Shown here one piece after another: positions 1 to 7,515 of a stretch of DNA of 64,000 bases. Below the pieces are notes generated by a model. It had not been told where the DNA came from and searched no databases. It worked only from the letters and a program-made list of their open reading frames with translations. The DNA is from Candidatus Rubneribacter avistercoris. GTDB lineage: Bacteria; Actinomycetota; Coriobacteriia; Coriobacteriales; Eggerthellaceae. The translations under genes and the position numbers were made by a program. Positions within the stretch are counted from its first letter, which is position 1. The number at the start of each line of letters is the position of its first letter. The stretch covers positions 17,307-81,306 of the forward strand of contig DXCU01000030.1 of the NCBI GenBank assembly GCA_019115845.1, in the 5' to 3' direction.

Positions 1-1
1 C

Positions 2-511
2 CAGCAGGCCGACGCGCTGCGCCAGACGGCTTCGCAGGTGGATGCGGCGCTCGCGAGCGGACAGCTCTCGCAGATCGGGCAGCTGGTGGACGGCCTGTCG
101 CAGCTCGCCGACTCTTACGGCCGGTTCCACGAGGGGCTGGTTCAATACGCCTCGGGCGTGTCGGCGCTGGCGTCGAGCTACGCGCAGCTGGAATCGGGCA
201 CCGCGTCGCTTTCGAGCGGAACCGGCCAGCTGGCGAGCGGGGCGGGGGAGTTGAGCGGCGGCATGGGCCAACTCAACGCCTCCACCGCCGCGCTGCCGGA
301 AACCGTTCGCAAGCAGATCGCCGAGATGACGGCCGGCTACGAGTTTCCCGAGTTCGATCCGGTGTCTTTCGCATCCCCGGAAAACGAAGGCGTGGGCGCC
401 GTGCAGTTCGTCATGGCCGCGGAGGGCATCGAGCTTCCCGAGGAGCCGCAGGCGGAGGAAGAGGAGCCGGAGCAGACCATCTGGGATCGCTTCCTCGCGC
501 TGTTCTCGTAA
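2..511 (+). CDS. MMPL/RND-type exporter, C-terminal fragment
   Basis: The frame is open from the window edge, so the gene starts upstream; about 169 codons are visible. The visible part has heptad-like Leu/Gly repeats (SGTGQLASGAGELSGGMGQL), as in the extracytoplasmic coiled region of actinobacterial and clostridial MMPL or YhgE/Pip membrane proteins. Then comes a segment with PVSFASPENEGVGAVQFVM, an acidic stretch, and the end WDRFLALFS. That tail resembles, from memory, MMPL (HAE3-like RND) exporters, which move lipids or drugs across the membrane. The membrane domains lie outside the window, so YhgE/Pip remains an alternative. The gene is convergent with the TetR gene, whose stop is 18 bp away. 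Confidence 0.6.
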   Translation, partial: QQADALRQTASQVDAALASGQLSQIGQLVDGLSQLADSYGRFHEGLVQYASGVSALASSYAQLESGTASLSSGTGQLASGAGELSGGMGQLNASTAALPETVRKQIAEMTAGYEFPEFDPVSFASPENEGVGAVQFVMAAEGIELPEEPQAEEEEPEQTIWDRFLALFS

Positions 512-530
512 GGGCGCTTCCGGTCGCCCT
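511..530. terminator. short hairpin between convergent genes
   Basis: AGGGCG and CGCCCT pair around an 8-nt loop exactly between the stops of the exporter and the tetR gene. The stem is short and has no clear U-tract, so its role as a two-way terminator is tentative. Confidence 0.35.
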
Positions 531-1084
531 CAGGGGCGCAGCTCAACGCCGTGGCTGATCATGCGCATGAGCAGCTCTCCCATCTCCTCGGGCGACTGGG
601 GCGTGCCCTTCTTCAGCCAGTGCGAGAGCATGCCAAGCGCCCCGTTCACGGCGAACAGGTACCGGTACTCCAGCGTCTCGGCCTCCGCTCCGTCCGGTTC
701 TTGCGGCATCTGGAGGTCCGCCAGGTGCGCCAGCTCCATGATCTGCCGCTGGAAGCTCCCGTCGCTTCCTTCGAGCAGCATGAGGAACAGATCCGCGTGC
801 TCCTGGGCGTATTCGAGTATCTTCACCACGGTGCGGGTGCTTGGCTCGCTGTCGGCGAGCAGGCGCGTCCGCAGGTCGTCGAGGGCCTCGGCCTCCACGT
901 GGGCAAGCAGGTCGTGCTGGTTGCGGAAGTGGGCGTAGAAGGTGCTGCGGTTCACATCGGCCGCCTCGCACAGCGCCTTCACGGAGATCTTGTCGATGTG
1001 GCTTTCGCGCATGAGGTTTACGAGCGCGGCGGTGAGGGCGCGTTTGGTGTAGAGGACGCGTCGGTCGAGTTTGCCGGTCTGCAT
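530..1084 (-). CDS. TetR/AcrR family transcriptional regulator
   Basis: 184-aa repressor-type protein. The N-terminal helix-turn-helix is clear: a KRALTAALVNLM helix, then ISVKALCEAADVNRSTFYAHF, the TetR recognition helix with its FYAHF signature. The remaining ~120 residues are a helical ligand/dimer domain. The frame runs upstream to 1294, but the ATG at 1084 follows AAGGAGGT with good spacing and gives the standard TetR N-terminus. It is convergent with the MMPL-like exporter, a common target of such regulators, and divergent from the NrfD-like operon. Ligand and operator are unknown; the palindrome at 1196-1227 lies in the divergent region and could in principle be its site, although related palindromes elsewhere point to GntR. 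Confidence 0.9.
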   Translation of the reverse strand: MQTGKLDRRVLYTKRALTAALVNLMRESHIDKISVKALCEAADVNRSTFYAHFRNQHDLLAHVEAEALDDLRTRLLADSEPSTRTVVKILEYAQEHADLFLMLLEGSDGSFQRQIMELAHLADLQMPQEPDGAEAETLEYRYLFAVNGALGMLSHWLKKGTPQSPEEMGELLMRMISHGVELRP

Positions 1085-1190
1085 GGGGACCTCCTTCGTC
1101 GGTCGCACGCCGCCGTCGCGCGTTCGGCGCGGGGCGCGTCCATTATACGGCACGGGGCCGTCGCGTCCCGTGCGGAGGGTTCGCGCGGCC

Positions 1191-1227
1191 TTGCAATTGT
1201 CGCTATGTATTGGTACATTGCGACAAT
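1191..1227 (+). promoter_or_regulatory. promoter with palindromic operator, type 1 (site A)
   Basis: ATTGTCGC (1196-1203) and GCGACAAT (1220-1227) form the outer arms, with ATGTA/TACAT inside. A plausible promoter TTGCAA (1191-1196), 17 bp, TACATT (1214-1219) overlaps the palindrome. The same arms occur at 4570-4593 and 11105-11128. It lies ahead of the NrfD-like/slipin/GntR/TorD operon, so autoregulation by the GntR protein is the simplest reading. Confidence 0.7.
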
Positions 1228-1318
1228 GAGGCAATGCAGGCGCCGTCTGCAGGGCCGGGGCTTCGGAGGACCCGGCGCTCGTGCGGCGGCGCACTCGAAC
1301 GGGGGATGCGGGGTGCGC

Positions 1319-2254
1319 ATGTTCAGCATGCTCGTGACGGGGTATCTGTTTCTTGGCGGCGTTGGGGGCGGCGCGCTTGTGGTGCTCTCTGCGCTCGAAT
1401 GCGCGAACGTGCGCTCGCGCTGGCCGGGGCCGCCTGCCGAGCCGCTTCGGCTCGAGCGTGCGCTGCGCCTTCCCAACGAGTTCTTCGCGCGGGCCTGGCC
1501 CGTGTGCGCGGTGTCGCTTGCCGCCGGCATGCTGTGCCTGCTCGCTGATCTGGGCCGTCCGGACCGCGTGATCAACTTGCTGGTCACGCCCACGCCCTCC
1601 GCCGTGGCTGTGGGGGCCTACGCGCTCGCGGCGTCGCTTGCCTGCTCGTGCGCGTTCGCGTGGCTGGCGCTCTCAGACGGTCCGAACCCGCGCCGCGGCG
1701 CGGCGGCGGCCCTGGCCGCAACGGGTGTTGCGTCGGGCTTGGTCACCGTGACGTACGCGGGCGTGCTGCTGCAGAGCCTGGCTTCGGTGCTGTTTTGGAA
1801 CACGCCGCTGCTGCCTGCGCTGTTCGCCCTGTCGGCGCTCTCGTGCGGGGCGGCGTGCGTGTTTCTGGCGGCGGGGTTCACAGAAGCGCGCTTTCCGGCG
1901 GGGCCGCCGGTTGCGCACGTGGCGCGCGCGGACGGGGTGCTTGTGGCGGTGGAGGCGCTGTGCCTGGCCGCGTACCTGGCGTGGGCGCTCGGCGGCGAAG
2001 GCACCGCGCCGGCTGCCGAGGCGCTGGTCGCCGGCGAGTTGGCGCCGCTGTTCTGGGGCGGCGTGGCGGCGTGCGGGCTTGCGGTTCCGTTCGTGCTGGA
2101 GCGGTTCTTGGTGCGCGATGGTCGTCGCTCTCAGATGCTCGGGACGGCTGCGTGCCTGCTTGCGGGCGGGTTCGCGCTGCGCTGCTGCATGGTGGGGGTT
2201 GCCGTGTACGATGTGACGCAGATGCCGGGCGCGCTGTTCGGCTTGGCGATGTGA
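1319..2254 (+). CDS. NrfD/DmsC-like membrane protein (module 1)
   Basis: About 311 aa, made almost entirely of hydrophobic segments (roughly eight or nine). It opens with MFSMLVTGYLFLGGVGGGA, a typical NrfD/PsrC first helix; this family carries quinone-linked electron transfer or docks Fe-S subunits. The ATG at 1319 is chosen over a GTG at 1313; neither has a strong ribosome site. No ferredoxin or molybdenum subunit sits directly beside it, which is odd for an NrfD. Instead it leads an operon with a slipin, a GntR regulator and a TorD chaperone. A paralogue at 17179-18159 has the same kind of neighbours. Role inferred: quinone-facing partner, or sensor, for the oxidoreductase systems nearby. 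Confidence 0.75.
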   Translation: MFSMLVTGYLFLGGVGGGALVVLSALECANVRSRWPGPPAEPLRLERALRLPNEFFARAWPVCAVSLAAGMLCLLADLGRPDRVINLLVTPTPSAVAVGAYALAASLACSCAFAWLALSDGPNPRRGAAAALAATGVASGLVTVTYAGVLLQSLASVLFWNTPLLPALFALSALSCGAACVFLAAGFTEARFPAGPPVAHVARADGVLVAVEALCLAAYLAWALGGEGTAPAAEALVAGELAPLFWGGVAACGLAVPFVLERFLVRDGRRSQMLGTAACLLAGGFALRCCMVGVAVYDVTQMPGALFGLAM

Positions 2255-2269
2255 GGAAAGGGCGGAAGC

Positions 2270-3259
2270 ATGGGAGATGGAAGGCTCGACCGGACGGCAG
2301 GAGGCGTTGCGCGCGACTCGTTCGGCAAGGAGGCGGCGATGCGCTCTGACGCGTCGTACGTGCCGCGCAAGTCGTCGCGCAACGGGGCGCTCATCTTCGG
2401 CATCGCGGTGTTCGCGGTCGCCTGCGCCGCGGTGCTGGCGGTGGCGCAGCTTGCCTTCGGGCGCGTGGGCTTCGGCGCGGTGGCGGCCATGCTGCTGGTC
2501 GGGCTTGCGGCGGTGTCGTCCGTTCACATCGCGCTTTCCTGGGAGAAGGTGGTGGTGCTGCGGCTGGGAAAGGTGAACCGCGTGGTGGGTCCGGGTCCGT
2601 ACTTCACCATCCCCGTCATCGAGCATGGCACCATCCGCGTGGACCAGCGCACCATCGCCACGCCGTTTTATGCGGAAAAGACGCTGACGGCCGACCTGGT
2701 GCCCGTCACCGTGGACGCCGTGCTGTTCTGGGTGGTGTGGGATGCCGAGAAGGCGTGCACCGAGGTGGAGGACTACTACGCCGCCGTTTCGTTTCTGGCG
2801 CAGACCGCCCTGCGCGAGGCGGTGGGCCGCTCGACGGTGGCCGAGGTGGCGCTGCGCCGCGATCAGCTGGACATGGAGATAGAGCGGGACATCGAGAAGG
2901 AGGCGGCCGGCTGGGGCGTGGACATCATATCGGTGAAGGTGCGCGACATCGTCATCCCCGACGATTTGCAGGAGGCCATGTCGCTTGAGGCGCAGGCCGA
3001 CCGCGAGCGCAACGCGCGCATGACCGTGGCGGGCGCGGAGGCGGAGCTGGCGGAGATGCTGGCCGAGGCGGCGCGCGTTTACGGCGATCCGGACGCGGCG
3101 CTCAAGCTGCGCACGATGCTCATGCAGTACGACACGGTGCGGAAGTCCGGAGGGGCCGTGGTCACGGTGCCCTCGTCGTTCTCCGACGGGTTCGCGGACG
3201 CGGGCGAACGGTCGGGTTCGCCGTCAGCGGCGGCTTCTTCGAAGGGCATTGGGCGTTGA
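2270..3259 (+). CDS. SPFH/band-7 (slipin-like) membrane protein
   Basis: 329 aa. Two adjacent hydrophobic segments (about residues 42-90) are followed by a band-7/SPFH core: EKVVVLRLGKVNRVVGPGPY, then the DQRT and DAVLFWVVWDAEKA regions, ending with the slipin-type VKVRDIVIPDDLQEAMS and a helical tail. Slipins/stomatins are membrane-anchored oligomers that organise membrane domains. The start at 2270 follows GAGGAAAG. It sits 15 bp after the NrfD-like gene and just before gntR, so the three are probably one transcript. The paralogue at 18758-19780 shares the whole layout. The family is clear; why it accompanies NrfD and GntR is unknown. Confidence 0.88.
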   Translation: MGDGRLDRTAGGVARDSFGKEAAMRSDASYVPRKSSRNGALIFGIAVFAVACAAVLAVAQLAFGRVGFGAVAAMLLVGLAAVSSVHIALSWEKVVVLRLGKVNRVVGPGPYFTIPVIEHGTIRVDQRTIATPFYAEKTLTADLVPVTVDAVLFWVVWDAEKACTEVEDYYAAVSFLAQTALREAVGRSTVAEVALRRDQLDMEIERDIEKEAAGWGVDIISVKVRDIVIPDDLQEAMSLEAQADRERNARMTVAGAEAELAEMLAEAARVYGDPDAALKLRTMLMQYDTVRKSGGAVVTVPSSFSDGFADAGERSGSPSAAASSKGIGR

Positions 3260-3288
3260 TCTGCTATCATAAGGCGGAGAGCAATCCG

Positions 3289-3702
3289 ATGAGGGACACG
3301 CCTATGAATCCGCTTGCGACATTCGAGATAGACCATGGCAGCGGCCTGCCCGTATGGGTGCAGGTGAAGAACCGCATTGCGTACCTGATAGGATCGGGCG
3401 GGTTCGAGGTGGGCGCCCAGCTGCCCACGGTGAGGTCGCTGGCCGTCGATCTGGACATCAGCTACAACACCGTGAGCCGCGCCTACATGGACTTGGAGCG
3501 CGAGGGTTACATCTCCACGCACAAGGGCAGGGGCACGTTCGTGGCCGATCGGCACGAGCTGGGCGCGGCCAACGCGTCGGACAGCTCGCTTGAGCTGGCG
3601 GTGGACGAGATGATACGGGCGTGCATGGCCGCTGGCTTGAACGACGACGACGTGGTGGCTTTGGTGGAGGCGCGTTTGAACCATCGCAAGATGGCGAAGT
3701 AG
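3289..3702 (+). CDS. GntR family regulator, YtrA-like (module 1)
   Basis: 137-aa short GntR protein. The winged helix is visible: LPVWVQVKNRIAYLIGSGGF, LPTVRSLAVDLDISYNTVSR (recognition helix), then EGYISTHKGRGTFV. Only a short ~55-residue helical tail follows, as in the YtrA subfamily, which usually binds palindromes in its own promoter. The ATG at 3289 follows GGAG; an ATG at 3304 is an alternative. It is the third gene of the module-1 operon. Inference: it binds the ATTGTCGC palindromes upstream of this operon, the radical SAM gene and oxidoreductase operon 1. The recognition helix differs from that of the paralogue at 18178 (NYNTVNKAY), matching the different operator type there. Confidence 0.92.
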   Translation: MRDTPMNPLATFEIDHGSGLPVWVQVKNRIAYLIGSGGFEVGAQLPTVRSLAVDLDISYNTVSRAYMDLEREGYISTHKGRGTFVADRHELGAANASDSSLELAVDEMIRACMAAGLNDDDVVALVEARLNHRKMAK

Positions 3703-3757
3703 AGGCGAAGGACGAGGCTGGCGGGCTGCGCGCCCGTCGCGAAGAAAGGGGACGGAC

Positions 3758-4435
3758 ATGGCGGAACCGACGCAAGGCGCAACTGCGGAGGCGAACGCGG
3801 GCGCCGAGGCGTGGCAGGCGAGGGCGGCGGCGTGCGAGCTTTTGGCCCTGAGTCTGCGTTACCCGGGCGAGGAGTTGGTGGGCATCGTGTCCTCGGGCGA
3901 GTGGGCCGATGCCGCGCGCGAGATAGCGGGGGCGCTGGGGCTTGCGTTGCCGAAGGGCTGGGCCGACGACGTGCGCGACGTTGAGCTGCATGCGCTGCGC
4001 GCCGAGGCGACGCGCCTGTTCGTGGGCGCTCCCCAGGCCGCATGCAGCCCGTACGAGGGCATGTGGCGCGCCCAGGACGACGGCGTGCAGCCGCTCATGT
4101 TCGTGAACCCGCACACGATGGCCGTCGAGCGCTTCTGCAAGGCGTGCGGCCTTGGGCAGGCGAAGGGCGGCGCCAACGACCCGCTCGACCACATTGCCAC
4201 GGAGTTCGAGCTTCTGCAGTACCTTGCCTCCATCGAGGCCGGCATCGCGCAGCCCTACGAGCAGGGGCCGGATGCCGAGGCGTTCCCCGGCGGCGGCGCG
4301 GGCGCGGCCTACGACGAGTTCGTGGCCGATCACCTGCGCACCTTCGCCCCGCGTTTCGCCGAGAAGCTTGAGGCCGAGGCGCGCGTTTCCTACTACCGCG
4401 CCGTCGCGCAGCTGCTTGCGGCGTACGTGCGGTAA
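3758..4435 (+). CDS. TorD/DmsD-family molybdoenzyme chaperone
   Basis: 225 aa, all-helical. It has family hallmarks: ARAAACELLALSLRYP near the start, RLFVGAPQAACSPYEGMW, and DPLDHIATEFELLQYLA, the conserved D-H-x3-E motif of TorD proteins. These cytoplasmic chaperones bind Tat signal peptides and hold apo-molybdoenzymes until cofactor is inserted. The start follows GAAAGGGG. It is last in the module-1 operon and ends at a strong terminator. Operon 1 (11262-16551) has no TorD of its own while operon 2 does, so this one likely serves operon 1. That pairing is inference. Confidence 0.88.
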   Translation: MAEPTQGATAEANAGAEAWQARAAACELLALSLRYPGEELVGIVSSGEWADAAREIAGALGLALPKGWADDVRDVELHALRAEATRLFVGAPQAACSPYEGMWRAQDDGVQPLMFVNPHTMAVERFCKACGLGQAKGGANDPLDHIATEFELLQYLASIEAGIAQPYEQGPDAEAFPGGGAGAAYDEFVADHLRTFAPRFAEKLEAEARVSYYRAVAQLLAAYVR

Positions 4436-4450
4436 GGCGCGCCCGCCGAA

Positions 4451-4493
4451 GCGCGCGGCGTCCCCCGAGTGTGGGACGCCGCGCGCTTTTTTT
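4451..4493 (+). terminator. strong intrinsic terminator of the module-1 operon
   Basis: Perfect 14-bp stem (4451-4464 with 4473-4486), 8-nt loop, followed at once by seven T. Confidence 0.95.
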
Positions 4494-4552
4494 GGAGATG
4501 CGCTCTGCTTGTGATCCGCGGACTGCGGCAGGGGCGCACCTGACGCAGGCGC

Positions 4553-4597
4553 TATAATGCGGTTGCATCATTGTCGCACTATGTTGCGACAATGATG
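4553..4597 (+). promoter_or_regulatory. -10 element with palindromic operator, type 1 (site B)
   Basis: TATAAT at 4553-4558 is followed by a perfect inverted repeat with 12-bp arms (4566-4577 and 4586-4597) that contain ATTGTCGC and GCGACAAT. The palindrome would cover the transcription start, a repressor position. It has the same arms as the sites at 1196 and 11105. No good -35 is visible. Confidence 0.82.
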
Positions 4598-4671
4598 GAC
4601 GCCGAGCAGGCCGCCGAAAGGCGGGCGGCAGACAGGTTGCACGATGCAATCCGATGGGGGACGGTGGCGAT

Positions 4672-6063
4672 ATGAACGATGCTCAACAGACGCAGATTCC
4701 TCGTTGCGGGAAGGATCGCAATCCGGCGCTTCGCAGGGCGTTGGAGCTGTATCAGGGCATAGAGGCCGACCACATGCGGGTTCTGGAAAGCTCCGGCGTG
4801 TCGTTCGCCCCGTATGACGAGGAGCGCCGAGAGGCTCGCCTGCTTATGGCGCAGCTTGAAAAGAAGGGCGCGCGCATTCGCAACGGCGGGGCGAGCGTTG
4901 CGCGGGGCCATTTGAGCCGTGGTTGCCTTGCGTGCACGGGTTCGTGCGTGAGCCGCACCTACGCCCTTTCGAACAACTGCCACCGGGACTGCTTTTTCTG
5001 CTTCAACCCCAACCAAAAAGGATTCGCCTACTATTGCGACAACCCGTTTCCCTGGCGCGAACAACTCGACGAGCTGGCGCAAGGCGATCGGCCTCCGGCG
5101 TGCGTGGCGCTTTCCGGCGGGGAGCCTTTGCTGTATCCGGACGAGGCGTGCGCGTTCTTCGCGCGGGCGCGCGAGCTGTTCCCCGCATGCCATCTGCGCA
5201 TGTACACGTCGGGGGACCTGCTCGACCGTGAGTTGCTGGCCCGCCTGCGCGATGCGGGGCTGGACGAGATCCGGTTCTCGGTCAAGCAGGACGATCCGGA
5301 CGACATGCAGGAGCGGGTGCTTGCCAACATGGAGGCTGCGCTTGGGTTCATCCCGACCGTCATGGTGGAAATGCCGCCCATTCCCGGCACGGAAGACCAG
5401 ATGAAAGAGCTTTTGGTCCGCCTCGACCACATGGGGGTGCACGGGATCAACCTGCTGGAGTTCGCGTACGCCATGTGGAACTGGCCGGTGTTCGAGTCGT
5501 TGGGCCTCACGCTCAGAAACCCTCCGTGCCACGTGCTTTACGACTACGAGTACGCGGGCGCGTTGGCGGTGCAGGGAAGCGAGGAGCTGTGCCTGCGCCT
5601 CATGCTGTGGGCATGCGATCAGGGTCTTGAGCTGGGGATGCACTATTGTTCGCTCGAAAACAAGCATCGCGCCCAAATCCGGACCATCAACGGGCGGCAC
5701 GCTTCAATCGATCGCCGTTACGCTTTCGATTACGGGGACTTCTTCATGAAGGCCGGCGTGGTGTTCGGGCCGGATCGGACTGCGGTGCGCGATGCCCTCA
5801 AAGCGCAGGGATGCGCTGATTTCCTGGAAGACGAGGAAGCCGATTCGACGTCGTTTCATCCGAAGTGGCTGGAGGCGGCGTCGCGGGTCCGTGCCGGCGA
5901 TGGCGTTTGCGTCCAGCCGTGCGTCTCGTCCAATGTCGTGGTGGAGCGAGAGGGCGGGCTTGCGTTGCGGGAGCTCAAGCTCGAGTTGCTGTCGAAGGCC
6001 CCCGCAGTGCAGCTTGACGACGCCACGGCCCGCGCCGACCGGGCGGCGGGCGACGTTCTGTGA
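4672..6063 (+). CDS. radical SAM protein of unknown function
   Basis: 463 aa. The radical SAM cluster motif C-x3-C-x2-C is present as CHRDCFFC (Cys103, 107, 110), followed by a GGEP motif in ALSGGEPLLYP. A second Cys group just upstream (CLACTGSC, Cys85, 88, 92) and late cysteines (CVQPC) suggest at least one auxiliary cluster. The ATG at 4672 has GGGGGA ten bases upstream; an in-frame ATG at 4654 has none. The gene stands alone behind a strong terminator and its own promoter, with the type-1 palindrome shared with the oxidoreductase operon. It may modify or mature a component of that system, but no substrate can be named. Confidence 0.85.
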   Translation: MNDAQQTQIPRCGKDRNPALRRALELYQGIEADHMRVLESSGVSFAPYDEERREARLLMAQLEKKGARIRNGGASVARGHLSRGCLACTGSCVSRTYALSNNCHRDCFFCFNPNQKGFAYYCDNPFPWREQLDELAQGDRPPACVALSGGEPLLYPDEACAFFARARELFPACHLRMYTSGDLLDRELLARLRDAGLDEIRFSVKQDDPDDMQERVLANMEAALGFIPTVMVEMPPIPGTEDQMKELLVRLDHMGVHGINLLEFAYAMWNWPVFESLGLTLRNPPCHVLYDYEYAGALAVQGSEELCLRLMLWACDQGLELGMHYCSLENKHRAQIRTINGRHASIDRRYAFDYGDFFMKAGVVFGPDRTAVRDALKAQGCADFLEDEEADSTSFHPKWLEAASRVRAGDGVCVQPCVSSNVVVEREGGLALRELKLELLSKAPAVQLDDATARADRAAGDVL

Positions 6064-6121
6064 TGTGGCGACGGAGGCTTCCGCACGTTTTACGCAAATA
6101 AAGGTCCATTCCATCATCTTA

Positions 6122-6174
6122 TGCACGACTAGCACGTGAAACACACTCCCATTTTGCACGACTAGCACGTGAAA
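6122..6174. repeat. direct repeat array A, two units, 33-bp period
   Basis: TGCACGACTAGCACGTGAAA occurs at 6122-6141 and 6155-6174. Three more units of the same motif lie at 10800-10885 with the same 33-bp period. The two sets flank the accessory block with two ATPases and the IS. Confidence 0.9.
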
Positions 6175-6203
6175 CGGGGAGCCTGCTTTGGTTCTATCTC
6201 CTG

Positions 6204-7515
6204 TCACTGTTTTTCGAGAAAGGTTGTGCAATAGATAGGGGCATAGGTGATCTTGCCGCTCTGCTCTATATTAGACTCGCACAGAACGAGTGCTTCATCT
6301 ATGCCGTAGTTTTCTGTGGTGAGTACGTTTGAGAGCGCGCTGTGGCGTTTATACGTTTTTCCGGATTTCACCTCTATTGGAACAACTCTATTCATGTCTG
6401 TCTCAATGAGGAAATCTATCTCTCCTTTTGCAGATGACTTGTAATAAAAAAGAGGGAACCCGCGACATTTGAGCTCTTGGGCAACGTAGTTCTCGTAGAG
6501 TGCTCCATACAGCACATCGCGCCGGCCTTCCATTATGCTTCGAGAGACCTCTAGTCCGCATAGGTAGGTCAACAACCCTACGTCAGAAAGAAAAAGTTTG
6601 AAAAGCGTTGAGTTCTGGGAGAGGAGAAGAGGGGGTCTTGGTTCGCGCACATTGTAGGTGGGCAGAGCCACGCCGGCATCCGAGAGCCAGAGAAAGTCGT
6701 TTTCATACCGGTCGAAATGTGCGTCTCCTGATACATTTGATATGGTGAATCGTTTGTTTTGTTCGGAAAGCTCTGCTGGAATAAGGTCAAAAATTCGTTT
6801 TACCGTTCGTGCCTTCTTGCCGGCATACTTCGATATGTCTCCCCGGTACGTATCAATAATACCTTTTTGAATGGAGCGAACTTCCTGCATGCTCTGACTA
6901 TTGAAAAATGTCTGGACTGCGGCAGGCATACCTCCAACAAGAAGGTAGTCATGGAATACATCAAGAAGCTTTTTGTGAATATAGTCGTCTAAAGGTTTGC
7001 GCGCAGTAAAAGCATCCCTCGCTGCATGGAGGGCGGTTTGCGGTAGACCTTTTGCCCAACAATACTCCTCGAAATCGAGGGGGTACATAGTGAAAGAATC
7101 AAGGTACCCCACAGGGATGGACCGCGCGTTGCTCATTTCGGTGCCAAGAAGCGACCCTGATAGAATCCAATCAAACTCGGGGTGCTTTTGCACGAGGAAC
7201 TTGATGGCGGTAACTACCTCAATACATTCTTGGATTTCATCGAGGAAAATTAAGGTATCTCCGGGAACGAACTCTCCTCGTGCGTACAAGGTTATGCGGG
7301 CAAATATGTCATCAGAATTTGTGGCTTCACGTAGTGCGCGCGCCGCGCCTTCATCGTCAATAAAGTTAATTTCAGCAAAATGGCCGTAGTTTTGTTCTGC
7401 GAAGCGGTGTATCAAAAAAGTTTTCCCAACTTGACGGGCGCCATCAACGAGCAAAGCTCGAGTTGAGGCATGTTCTTTCCACCACAGCAGCTTCTCTGTG
7501 GCTTTTCGTTTTAAC
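6204..7515 (-). pseudogene. DUF4143 ATPase split from its start codon by an IS
   Basis: About 436 sense codons from an AAA ATPase with a C-terminal PD-(D/E)xK-like region. Walker A is GARQVGKT, Walker B is LIFLDEIQ, and the nuclease-like motif is EIDFLIETD followed by PIEVKSGK. The 5' end is broken: the IS (7516-9153) lies after the second codon, and the ATG is now at 9161-9159. Rejoining the flanks minus one 6-bp target duplication gives MLKRKATEKLLWWKEHAS, parallel to the intact neighbour. A stop (TAA) from the IS end precedes the remaining frame. A shortened protein from an internal TTG at 7454 would still hold Walker A but lacks its promoter and ribosome site. AT-richer than the surrounding genes. 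Confidence 0.9.

Noticed and set aside
4654..4671. Earlier ATG for the radical SAM gene
   Set aside because: No ribosome site before 4654, while GGGGGA sits ten bases before the ATG at 4672.
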